A stretch of DNA of 64,000 bases from [Phialemoniopsis] sp. UDSM-2020 (lineage: Eukaryota; Ascomycota; Sordariomycetes; Thyridiales; Thyridiaceae), in assembly GCA_018873225.1 (NCBI GenBank), contig JAEILZ010000004.1, forward strand, positions 4,340,001-4,404,000, written 5' to 3'. Below are positions 25,639-36,100 of this stretch, one piece after another. The first letter of the stretch is position 1; each line of letters begins with the position of its first letter. Position numbers and translations under genes: made by a program. The notes under the pieces are model-generated. The model saw nothing but the letters and a program-made list of their open reading frames with translations. It ran no database searches and was not told the origin of the DNA.

Positions 25639-27470
25639 ATGGCAGCCTCGGAGACTGGTTTAGAGACCGTTAGACGACTCTCCCGGGAGGCATCGGTCTC
25701 AATGCAGACCCAACAGGCGAGAGGCCCTGAGCCTGATGGGCGAGCTGAGCCCGATCGTCAGGTCGACGGCATCGAGTCATCAACAGATTCGGAAAATGCA
25801 AAGTACCTATCCAAGCCCAAGGTAATTTTGATCATCACCTCGCTCTGCCTGTCTATATTCCTCGTCGCTTTGGACCAGACCATCATTGCTCCGGCGCTGG
25901 GCACCATCACGGACCAATTCAAGTCTGTGGGGGACATCGGCTGGTACGGCGCCGCCTACCTGTTGACCACGACGGCGGTGCAACCGCTCTACGGCACCAT
26001 CTACCGTATCTTTGATATCAAATACACATACCTCTCCGCTATCTTTATATTTGAACTCGGCAGTCTTGTCTGCGCGTTAGCGCCTACCTCGGACGCTTTC
26101 ATCGTTGGGCGAGCCGTGGCTGGGATCGGCACTGCCGGCCTCTTCTCCGGCTCCGTCGTCATCCTGGCCCACATCTTGCCTCTGCACCGCCGCCCGATGG
26201 CATTCGGGCTCATCGGCGGCATGTGGGGTATCGCCTCCGTGGCCGGGCCGCTGCTGGGTGGTGCCTTCACCGAGAACGTGACGTGGAGGTGGTGCTTCTA
26301 CATCAACCTCCCCATCGGCGGTGTCGCCATGGCTTCGATACTGTTCTTCTTGCACATCGACCGTGTCAACAATCCCAACAATGAACCGCTCTTGAAGCGC
26401 GTCCGGGAGATAGACCTGCTCGGTGCCGTCATCCTCATTCCTGCCGTGGTGTGCCTCCTGCTTGCCCTGGAGTGGGGAGGTAGCAAGGATCCGTGGAATA
26501 GTTCCAAGATTATCGGCCTTTTCGTCGGATTTGGACTTCTGACGATCGTATTTGTGGCCTCACAATTGTGGCAGGGCGACAAGGGCATGTTGCCACCTCG
26601 TCTGTTCAAGAATCGCAACATCCTCTGCGCCATGCTCTTCACGATGTTCTTCGGCTCTGCCTTCTTCCCCCTTATTTACTATCTATGTAAGTGAGCCTAC
26701 ACCATCAGTGATTCCATAATAACTGTATGCTAATCTTTCCCACAGCTCTCTATTTCCAGGCTATACAAGGGGTCTCGGCCGTGCAAGCTGGCATCAAGAT
26801 CCTCCCACTGCTTATCGCAGTTGTCTTAACGTCAGTCCTCAGTGGCGTTCTTGTGTCTGTGGTCGGGTTATTAAACCCATTTGTTTTGCCTTCCATGGTG
26901 CTCTTCACAGTCGGTTGTGGGATGATTACGACCTTCACTCTAGATTCTCCGTTGAGAGTGTGGTTCGGCTATCAGGTCTTGGCTGGTTTGGGCGTTGGCA
27001 TAGGATTCCAAGCGGGAATTCTCGTCGTGCAGACAGTCCTTCCAATGGAGTGGGTCCCCGTCGGAACGGCCTGTGTGCAATTCTTCCAAAGCTTCGGCGG
27101 TGCCATTTTCATCGCCGTGGCCCAGACGGTCTTCCAGAACGGGCTCATTGCCGGCGTCTCGCGGGACGCACCGGAGCTGGACCCCAAGATCTTCATCAAC
27201 GCCGGCGCTAACCAGGTTCCGGAGATTCTGGCGGCGATGGGCCGGTCGGACCTGCTGGAGGTGGTGCTAACCGCGTACCTCCAGGGCCTTCGTCATGCTT
27301 ATTATATCAGCGTGGCTTGTGCGGCAGCTGCCTTTCTTGCCGCGCTTGGACTTGATTGGATCAGTATCAAGGAGAAGAAGAGTGTTCCGGTGACGGAGGA
27401 TGAGAAGAAGGCCGGCGCTGAGCCCGCTGATGTCAAGGATGGGGAGGCAAGGAAAGAAGGTGTTGCGTGA
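25639..27470 (+). CDS. MFS multidrug transporter, DHA2 (14-TM) family
   Basis: Two exons (25639-26686, 26746-27470; intron 59 nt) give 590 residues. The start at 25639 (ACAAAAATGGC) is preferred over an in-frame ATG at 25579. Family marks include ALDQTIIAPALGTI in helix 1, the D-I-G-W-Y-G-A-A-Y-L-L-T segment of helix 2, GRAVAGIGTAG, GPLLGGAFTENVTWRW and FYINLPIGG. About 14 helices are visible, with charged termini. DHA2 proteins export drugs or fungal metabolites with proton antiport at the plasma membrane. The closest look-alikes in fungal clusters are toxin or secondary-metabolite efflux pumps. Between an importer-type MFS and a P450, it may expel a pathway intermediate or a toxic substrate. 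Confidence 0.92.
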
Positions 27471-28337
27471 GTTGGATGCATGACAGACACCACTTTGTGC
27501 TGGAATAGAAGATCTCTCTGCTCCCTCCAAGACCTGTACTATTACACCATTTCACCACTATGCCGCAATAGATGTTGATAAAGCCAAATGGAAGATATCT
27601 TCCCTCAAACCTAGCAAATACAGCTTGATGTCTGCCGAGTGCCAGCTCGGCAGATGGCATCAAACAATTACACAGCACGAGTATAACATGCACTTCCATT
27701 GGACACAAGGAAATGAACTCAACGTGGCTGGCATGATTTCTATTAATAGTGTTCCTGGTACCGCAAGTCCGTACAGAGGTGGTAGGGGTAGAAAAGACGT
27801 CCCTGCGAGGTATTGACCTGTATGGCGTTGGGCAGTGGGATAACCCTCCTGCCAGCAGTCGATACCTGACAGCGGGATCGAAATTTTAGCCTGCGACCTT
27901 CGTAGGCGCCCGTGTGCAGATGCCTGGGCAATCTTTTGGTCAGGGCGTGCAATCATAGAATCATCAAAGTCGACCGTGTCAAGCTCAGTGGAGAATGTTA
28001 GGCAGGGGCTGAGTAGAAGATGTCGAACATCAGATCCCGCATACGGGGATGATCATCGTAAATCGCACCTGCGGCGGCCGCATTCTGCTATTCCTTTTCA
28101 TTATCTATGTCGCTAAATCAGCCAATCACTAAGTCATTCTCCGTGCGGGAAGCCGTCTAGAGTAATTAGCTTTCATATATGCCGTGTTAGGTGTCTAGGC
28201 TTTCGTGGCGCTGATCATTCCCCAGAAACGGTCTGATACGGCGCGCGCCGGTGACAGCAGCGTGCAACACTGAGATACATATAAGCCTGTGCGGCATCCC
28301 TTCGTCCACGGGAAGACTATTCCATTCCGTCGAACAT
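27471..28337. other. Intergenic region between two MFS genes
   Basis: An 867 bp region with both flanking genes on plus. I see no gene or convincing element. It should hold the 3' end of the DHA2 gene and the promoter of the next transporter. Confidence 0.4.
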
Positions 28338-30251
28338 ATGATCGATATTTTGGCTGACAACAACATGGCGTTTATGATGGACACCAACAGCTCCCGGGAA
28401 GCAGACACCGCGCACATCCGCCCTCCACACGAAAAGGGGGTGGTGGACACCTTGAGTCCAGAGGACGAAAAGAAGCTCGTGCGCAAGATTGACTTCCGGT
28501 AAGGCATCCTGAAACACATAGAAGACTGTATTCAAGCTGATATCTAGCCCGTAGTATCATGCCAATCCTGATCATAAGTTACGGTCTTCAATACCTCGAC
28601 AGTGCGTTCAGCGTTCCCCTCGTGATTTGGTGCAGCAACCTAATTACTTACAAATTCTTAGAGACAAGCCTGGCATACAGCGCAATTTTAGGCCTTCGAC
28701 AGGACTTGGTAGGACATACCATTCCTTATAGATCTATTCCCAGCTAATCCGGAGTAGAGACTTGTCGGCCAACAATACAGCTGGACATCCAGCATCTTTT
28801 ACCTCGGCTTTCTCGTTGCTTCGTACCCAGTGTCCCTTGGTTTCGTTAAATTCCCTCTCGGAAAATACTTGACCGTCCTGATGTTGGTCAACTACTCTAA
28901 GCTATGTATGGCATTACAGCTCGCTAACTTCACCAGGCTGCTCTGGGGAATCGTTCTGACCCTTCATGCCGTGGCAACCGATTTCGCTAGCCTGATGGCC
29001 CTTCGAACACTGCTTGGGGTCTTTGAGAGCGCCATCAGCCCGGGGTTCTCGCTCATCACCGGCATGTGGTACACACCGCCCGAACACGTCTCGCGTCACT
29101 CTGTCTGGTTCGCCGGGAATGCGCTGGCCAGCATCATCGGATCCATGATTGCATATGGGATCATGAAGTACGATGGCCCAATGTCTCAGTGGAAGGTAAA
29201 TCACACTTCGTCTACAGTAGATCGATGTTTCTAACTAAGGCAGATACTGTTCCTCATCTTCGGTCTCATCACCATTGCCTGGTCAATCATCATGTTCTTC
29301 TGGCTGCCTGATTCACCCACGACAGCCAAATTCCTTACCGCTTCTGAGCGCGAGTTCGCAGCCCTTCGCCCAAAGAAATTCCAAAAGACCACACAGACAA
29401 AGAAGTGGGACAGGGACCAGTGCTTCGAAGCGCTGAAGGATGTGAAGACTTGGTGGTTCTTCGTGTTTGCTTTCATCATTTGCATCCCCAACGGCGGAGC
29501 AACCAGCGTATGCATTCCTCGACGCCCTACTATCTCGCAAGACTCATCTGACACTTCAGTAGTTCTCGACGATTATCATCAATAGTTTTGGCTACGATGA
29601 GTACCAGACCGTTCTCATGGGCCTTCCAGCATCGGCCTTCCAGCTCCTCACCGTTATCCTTGCCGCTGTCTTCACGACATATGTACGCAAGTCCCGCCAC
29701 ATCGCGCTCGTCGCGGTATTCGTGATAGGCCTTGTTGGTATCCTCATGGTGAAGTTAGTCCCAGAGGAGCAGAAGCTATCTCGACTTGCTGGCTTTTGGC
29801 TGCTCATGTCCCTATCCCCGGCCTTTCCGCTCACACTGTCCCTGGCGGCCAGTAATTTCGCGGGCTTCACAAAGAAGTCGACTGCCATGGCAGTAGTGTT
29901 CGTGGCCTACTGCGCTGGTAATCTCACTGGGCCACAGGTCTTTATTGATACGGAAGCTCCTCACTACCGCGTAAGTGAACCCGTCTCGTTGGTACCGTCA
30001 ATGTGAACCATGCCTACTGACAATACTTCCAGACCGCTTACACTAGCATTGTTGCTTGTATTGCCATCACGATTGGGTTAGTGTTTCTGTCATGGGGATA
30101 CCTCGCTTGGGAGAATCGCCGCAGAGACAGAGAGCAAGGTGTACACAGAGACGCGGAAGACGCCCTGAAGGTGGATCTCAGTCACGATGGGACACTGCTT
30201 CACGTTGATGAGACGGATATCCAAAACAGGAACTTTAGATACATACTGTGA
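28338..30251 (+). CDS. Second MFS transporter, anion:cation symporter family
   Basis: Eight exons: 28338-28498, 28555-28601, 28662-28708, 28758-28882, 28937-29195, 29244-29507, 29563-29970 and 30033-30251, giving about 509 residues. Intron 4 uses a weaker donor (GTTGGT), chosen because it restores KYLTVLMLLWGIVLTLHA. The start is uncertain: ATG 28338, or 28365 with a better context (AACAACATGG, 500 residues). Marks are KKLVRKIDFRIMPILI, QQYSWTSSIFYLGFL, RTLLGVFESAISPG, GMWY, WFAGNALASIIGS and about 12 helices. As with the family in general, import of a small organic anion with protons is expected. It is clearly related to, but distinct from, the MFS at 20449, so two importers bracket the P450 and the DHA2 pump. 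Confidence 0.85.
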
Positions 30252-30495
30252 CCAACGTTAAAGAAACACCCGAAATAGGAGCCGAATTCTCGTTCATGAA
30301 GGGCGCTCCAGACGATCAAAATGATGACATATAGAGACAATAGCAATAACTAACAAGAATGACATCCTTGACAATATCTAAGGTCTATATGAGACCAACT
30401 CTTTCGCAACTCGCTCAAATTAGCTACCAAGATCAAATCTAGTTCATGAAATGTCTCGCAGTGTGGAACAAAACCCAGGTCCCCGACGATGCTCT

Positions 30496-32343
30496 TCAAG
30501 CAGCCTTACCCTGCCCAGTGCTACCCTTCGCGCACTCGCTGGCAGCAATGTACGCAAACGTCAGCCCAGGACCCAGCGTCGAACCTGCGCCAGCGTACGT
30601 CCGCCCCATGACGCTCGCAGATGAGTTGCCCGCCGCGTAGAGACCCTCAATCACCTTGTACCCGCCGCCTCGCTTCTCCCGCAGCGCCCTGCCCTTCTCG
30701 TCCGTCAGGACGCCGCCCTTGGTGCCCAGGTCCCCGGGCCACATCTTGACTGCGTAAAAGGGCCCCTTCTCAATCTTGCCCAGATTCGGGTTCGGCTTGT
30801 ACGAAGGGTCGCCCAGGTACTGGTCATAGATACTGCTTCCCCTACCGAAATCCTCGTCGACGCCCTTGTCCACAAACGAGTTGAACCGCTGCACCTCCGA
30901 GACCAAGCCCTTCTCATCGACGCCCAGCTTGCCAGCCAGCTCCTCGACACTATCAGCCTTGTACACGAACCCGCTCTCGATGTCAGCAGCCGGGATCTCC
31001 GCGCCAGGCATGAAACGCCCCGCAAAGAGGTACCGCTTGCGGTGCGTCGCGTCCATAATCAAGAAACTCGGGATCTTGTCCCCGCACTCCTTCTGCTTCT
31101 CCCACAGCTTGGTCCCCAACGAATTATAGTTCTGCGACTCGTTGAGGAACCGCCGCCCGTGCCGGTCCACCATCATCGAGTGCGGCAGCCCGCGGTCGTA
31201 CACGGACCACACGCCGAGCCTGATCCTGGGGTCGAACATGGCGACGCCCCACCACGCCGAGTCCATGAGCGCAGTGGCGGCGCCCGCGTCCCGCTGCGCC
31301 GCCGTGATGGCGTCGCCCTGGTCCGTCGAGCACGCCGACGTCCAGTCCGCCGTGATGGGCTCCTGCTGGTACTTCTTGCGCATGGCGTCGTTGCGCGCGA
31401 ACCCTCCCGCGGCGAGGATCACGCCGCGCGAGGCCTCGACGCGGACGTCGCGGCCGTCGCGCTCGACGACGGCGCCCGTCACGCGGCCCGTCGCCGGGTC
31501 GGTCGTCAGGTTCTTCATGCCGCTGGCGGTCCAGATGGTCGTGCCCTGGCGCACGTTGAGGTAGATGAGCTGGCTGATCATCGACACGCCCAGGGTGACG
31601 GGCTCGCCTCCCAGCAGGCGGTTCGGGTACAGGCGCAGGCCCCAGATCTTGGCGGCGGTCCAGAGGCCCTCGAGCGACGTCTTTGCGCGCACGACTTTGG
31701 CCAGCTCGAACGTGTAGAGCGGCAGCGGCGGGCGCACGGGGTTGATGTTGAGCCGGTCGCGCCACTCGCCGAGCAGCTTGGCGTCAAAGAGCTCGGCCTC
31801 GATGCTGCGGCCGCCGATCTTGGCGCCCGGGTTGTAAGGGAAGTAGTCTGGGTATATCGGCGTGCGCTTCCACCTATACCCGGCCGTCGCGAGCCATTTG
31901 ACCATCTCCGGCCCGCGCTCGAGGAAGGCGAGCTTGCGCTCGCGCGAGGAGGCGGGCCCGGCCGTGTCGCCGACGATGCTCTCCATATACGTCAGCGCCG
32001 TCTCGACGCTGTCGTCGGCGCCGGCGTGCACGTGCGTGTTGGGGATCCAGCACCCGGAGCCCGAGAAGCACGATGTGCCGCCTAGTTTGGGGTTCTTCTC
32101 GACGACGAGCGTCTGAAGGCCGAGGGACCTGGCCCGGAGCGCGGCCGTGAGCGCGGCGCCACCGGACCCGACGATCAGCACGTCCGTTTTTACGACACCG
32201 TCGGCCGGCACAGGCACCCTGGCCGCATTGGCCTCTGGCCCTTCCTTGAGGCGGGCATTTTGTCTCGACACCCGTGATACGGCACTAGCGCCCACGGCGA
32301 CGGTGACAACGCCGAGCACGGCACGGGAGAAAGCGGTCGGCAT
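30496..32343 (-). CDS. FAD-binding dehydrogenase, KstD/fumarate-reductase family
   Basis: A single-exon 615-residue protein of high GC content. Residues 8-22 are hydrophobic (possible membrane anchor or signal). The dinucleotide-binding motif is DVLIVGSGGAALTAAL at 54-69, followed by a basic turn and VVEKNPKLGGTS. GVILAAGGFARN is the second FAD contact, and the C-terminal YAAGNSSAS with GAGSTLGPGLTFAY is typical of 3-ketosteroid delta-1-dehydrogenase-like flavoproteins. Members desaturate next to a carbonyl or reduce alpha,beta-unsaturated acids. The substrate is not fixed by sequence. A TATATAAT-type box lies about 110 bp upstream (near 32452-32458 on the minus strand). It converges on the MFS at 28338 and probably belongs to the same redox block. 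The antisense strand shows a long false open frame caused by GC bias. Confidence 0.88.
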   Translation of the reverse strand: MPTAFSRAVLGVVTVAVGASAVSRVSRQNARLKEGPEANAARVPVPADGVVKTDVLIVGSGGAALTAALRARSLGLQTLVVEKNPKLGGTSCFSGSGCWIPNTHVHAGADDSVETALTYMESIVGDTAGPASSRERKLAFLERGPEMVKWLATAGYRWKRTPIYPDYFPYNPGAKIGGRSIEAELFDAKLLGEWRDRLNINPVRPPLPLYTFELAKVVRAKTSLEGLWTAAKIWGLRLYPNRLLGGEPVTLGVSMISQLIYLNVRQGTTIWTASGMKNLTTDPATGRVTGAVVERDGRDVRVEASRGVILAAGGFARNDAMRKKYQQEPITADWTSACSTDQGDAITAAQRDAGAATALMDSAWWGVAMFDPRIRLGVWSVYDRGLPHSMMVDRHGRRFLNESQNYNSLGTKLWEKQKECGDKIPSFLIMDATHRKRYLFAGRFMPGAEIPAADIESGFVYKADSVEELAGKLGVDEKGLVSEVQRFNSFVDKGVDEDFGRGSSIYDQYLGDPSYKPNPNLGKIEKGPFYAVKMWPGDLGTKGGVLTDEKGRALREKRGGGYKVIEGLYAAGNSSASVMGRTYAGAGSTLGPGLTFAYIAASECAKGSTGQGKAA

Positions 32344-33175
32344 GGCTCGTCTCTCTCTCCGGGGGCGGCTTTCACATCAAGATCAAGATGCGAAGCACTT
32401 TAAGGGATCAAGAACTAAGACCTTAGTCTCATGCACGGGTTTCCTACGAATATTATATACCTTCCCCAAGCAGGATAAACCCCCATTTGATCCTCCAAGC
32501 CAAGGAAACCCTACTCTTCCGGCCGGTGATCGGTGCGAGTTCTCCAGGGATTCTTGGGTCATGTTACCCCACATCCCGACGGCTATCAATATCCCCCGGA
32601 AAATCCACAACCCTCGATCTGGACGGATGGGAGGGGTCAGCCCCGTCGCGAATCTGAGTCAGTCTGCGAGTCTTGTTTGATCTATGAATGCAAGAGAAAA
32701 GATAACGATAGCTCTAGTAGACGAGCTAGTCGCTAGTGACTTGCCTTATGGCTTGGTCCAAGGCCATCTGGGTGAGGTGTAGATGAGGCTCCGGCTTGCC
32801 AGTTTGAACGCCGGGCCCGTGGTGTTGATGCGCTCTTCCCGGAAGAACGCCGGCAAAGAACCACCACCGACCACAATCACCAAGATCACAGCAAAAGGCA
32901 CGATCCGGAGTGTAGATTCATATGTAATCAAATTTACTATCTTAGATATTCAAGATGCCCATTTCAGATCCCGTCGCTTATCAATCAAATCAATACCACC
33001 GATAACGACCGTCGACATGCTATTGCCCATCCCAGTGAATGCCCAGCGAAACGCCCCGGAAACATGACGCCCGCCCAAAAGTAATCCAAACAGCCAGCCC
33101 ATTTTCAAACCACTCCCCAAACACACGAACGCTCTACAAAAGAAAATATAGACAAAGGAAAACTACTCCTCAAAT
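32344..33175. other. Intergenic region, KstD-like promoter and synthetase 3' side
   Basis: An 832 bp region. It contains the TATA box of the KstD-like gene at about 32452-32458 (minus). The rest, an AT-richer stretch at 32.9-33.17 kb, should hold the 3' end of the large synthetase-like gene. No further gene seen. Confidence 0.4.
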
Positions 33176-36100
33176 TTATCGCAGCCTCTCAACAATACTA
33201 GCCCTCAGGGTCCTGAACCCTCCATGGCCAGCACCTTGCTGACCCGCCGACCCTTCGCTAAAGAACCTCCGCGCGGCCGAGCTGGGCGCCACCGCCGACA
33301 GCGGGCTCACAACAAAATCCTGCTCCGCGATGCCCTGCAGCCGGCCCTTGGGCACATGAATTTCATTGCCGTTTATGTCCCTGGCCGGCTCGTCAAAGTG
33401 CACCGCCTTGGCCGACACGGCTGACACGGGCACCGCTGCGGGCTGCTCCTCGCTCGCCGCACTGCTGCCCTCCGTCATCGACTCCATGCTCGTGCTGCTG
33501 CCGTGTCGCCCGGCCTGTCTCGGCGCCAATGAGTCTGCCATCATCGAGTCGCCCACATCGCCCACAGGTGTGAAGAGCGGGAGCATCGGCAGCTGCGGGG
33601 CGGCGGCAGCCTCCTCGTCAGCAATCTGCTGCTGTTGAGGTGGAGCGCTTTCGACGCGGGTTTGATTCTCTGGCGTAAGCGGCGAGACAAAGTCGTCTAC
33701 GTTATTAGCCGCGATGTTGGTACTAGCAGCCGCCGTCGTCACCGGTGGCGCAGAGTGCATGCGGCTGTGGCCGTGGCCTGCCGAGTTGGGGCTGCTGCGC
33801 TCGCTGTGAAGCTTGGTCGTCGCCAGGCGCAGGATGCTCTTCGCACCGGCCGTGATAGTGGACCGCCGCCGCGACGCCAAGGGATTGGTCACGCTCGGGC
33901 TGAGTGTGCGCTCAGTCTCCCCAGCGGGAGAACGCTTGCCACTTCCACCCTCGCCTCCAGTGAGTTTGCGCGCCACGAGCTCGTACTGGCGCATCATGGT
34001 CGGGTGCTCAATGATCTCCTCCATCGTCACACTGAATCCACGCGGCAGGCCTGGTAGATCGACCTTAGCCGACTCCTTGGTCATATAGATAGCAAGCTGA
34101 GCCGCGGGCAGCAGCGAGCCCCAGAGGTCGTAAAATGCGGCGTTGTGCTGCTGCTCCTCGGGCACACCGAGCTTCTTAGGGTCGAGAACGGTCTGCCAGG
34201 CCTTGGTGATAAATTCGCGTAGCGCGACCATCTGCTCCTGAGTGAGCATGTCTTCGGCGGCCTTCTTCTGCTGAATGTTCTGCACCTCGGACATGAGCTG
34301 GTTGACGGTGCCCGATGCCTGAGCAAGTGGGATCTGGCGCTGGAGATTAGAGTACTCGGCACCCGTGGGCACGATGGTCTGCATGATTGACACGCCAGTA
34401 AGCAGATCGATGGTGGAAGACAGCATGCGAAGCGCCTCCTCTGCGAAGCTGACAGGGACTCGGTCCTCGCAGAACGTCATCGATAGATTCAGCTGATCAT
34501 TCTCGTGGATCATGGACTCGACAAGCAAGTCGGGCAAGTCCTTCGCCTTGGTCTCGGTGATGGTGAGCTTACAGCCGGCACTGCCAAGGTGGAACGTCTT
34601 CGGCTCGTCCGCGGTCAGGGCAGTCTCCTCACGTTGATGCTGAACGACTGTGCTGAGGCGCGTCCAGTATTGCCACGTAGTGCACTTCTCCACTATACGC
34701 TGGTACCCAAAGTTCTCGTACGGTATGCTGGCGAGGCGCTGAGCGTGCACGTACTGAAGCAATTGCAGAGGCGACAATGAGACGTCCCCAAAGCGGACAC
34801 GCACAGGGAGAGTGTTGCACGTGGGACCGAGGACACCATACGCAGACTGTCCCTTGCGTAGTTGGGTGTGGCGACCCTCGATGATCTCACCAAAGACGAC
34901 ATCGCCAGTACCAGACATCCTGGCAAGCACCATAGCCCACGCCGACTTGAGGACGGTCTCGAAAGAGATGCCCAAATTGGTAGGAAGGCTGATAGGCATC
35001 TGCTCCCGGATCGTCCTTGCGTTGCTAGTCAGCGCGTAGGGCTTGGTGTGGGCAACGACCTGAGTCATCGTCGCTCCGTCCAGGACCTGCCTCCAGTACT
35101 CCTCGCCGCCGTTGATGTTGGCGCTGTGGGCAGCGCGCATAAACGAGCAGTACGTAGGGCGCTTGGGCGGCACCTGAGAGCCATCATAGAGACGCTTCAG
35201 GTCCTTGACTAGGACGGCCACAGACAGATCATCATACTGAGCCTTAGATAGGCGCAGGATCAGAGTCGACTGCTTCGCCGCATCAATCAGAATTGCCTTG
35301 GTGAGCGGTGCAGAGAAAGAGATGGGGCCGCTCTGGTCCTTCCGGATGAGCTTCTCAGCAAGGGCATCCAGTCTCCAGTTGGGGCACATGTGCCGCTTGA
35401 ATCCGGTGTGGAACTCCTTGAGCACGATCTGGTAGACCTTACGATTGTGAGGCACAAAGGCGGTACGCAAAATAGGGTGAATCTTGGTGAGCGTCTGGAA
35501 CGCCTCCTCGAGCTTCTTGTTGTTGACAGAGCCGGTGAAGGAGAATTGAAGGTAATTAATGTTGGCGCGACCACGGAGCATTCCCGCCTCGATGGATCGA
35601 GCCTGCATTGCGGAAGCCTCTGCGAAGTCTTCAATCGTATCTCGGTCCAACCCTGCCTTGCCGGCCAGGATGCCAACGAGCTTCTCGCTAATGGACATGT
35701 GCGTGGGAGCGGCTGGCTCCTTTGAGGGCGATACTGGCGCAGAGGTAGGCTCCAGGGCTCTGTCCTCATCCAGGCTCACCGTGGACCGGCAGATATCGGT
35801 AAGCGCAGTATTGTTCATGAGATCAGCAACTGAGACCTTGATGCTTTGCTTGCGGCACTCGGCCACCAGCTTCGACGCTAGGACCACATCACCGCCGGCA
35901 CGGATGAAACCGTCAGCTGTGTTGATGCTGGCTGGCTCAACCTTCAAGACCTGCGCCCAGATCTTGCGCATGCGCTCCTCAACCTCTGTCAGAGGCAGAG
36001 GCTTGAGGCCCATGGTCTGCACGTTGATCGGGCTGGGGATCTCTGACAGAGCCAGTAGCTGGTCTCGTGAGAGCCCCTTGATCATCTTTTGCAGGCTGCG

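Noticed and set aside
27836..27850. 14-nt sequence shared with the centre of the MITE-like element (near 22710)
   Set aside because: Matches of this length are expected by chance in 64 kb, and no inverted repeats surround the second copy.
31042..32085. Long plus-strand open frame (about 347 codons) opposite the KstD-like gene
   Set aside because: It is the antisense of a clear FAD dehydrogenase, is rich in Arg/Ala/His as expected from GC bias, and matches no family.
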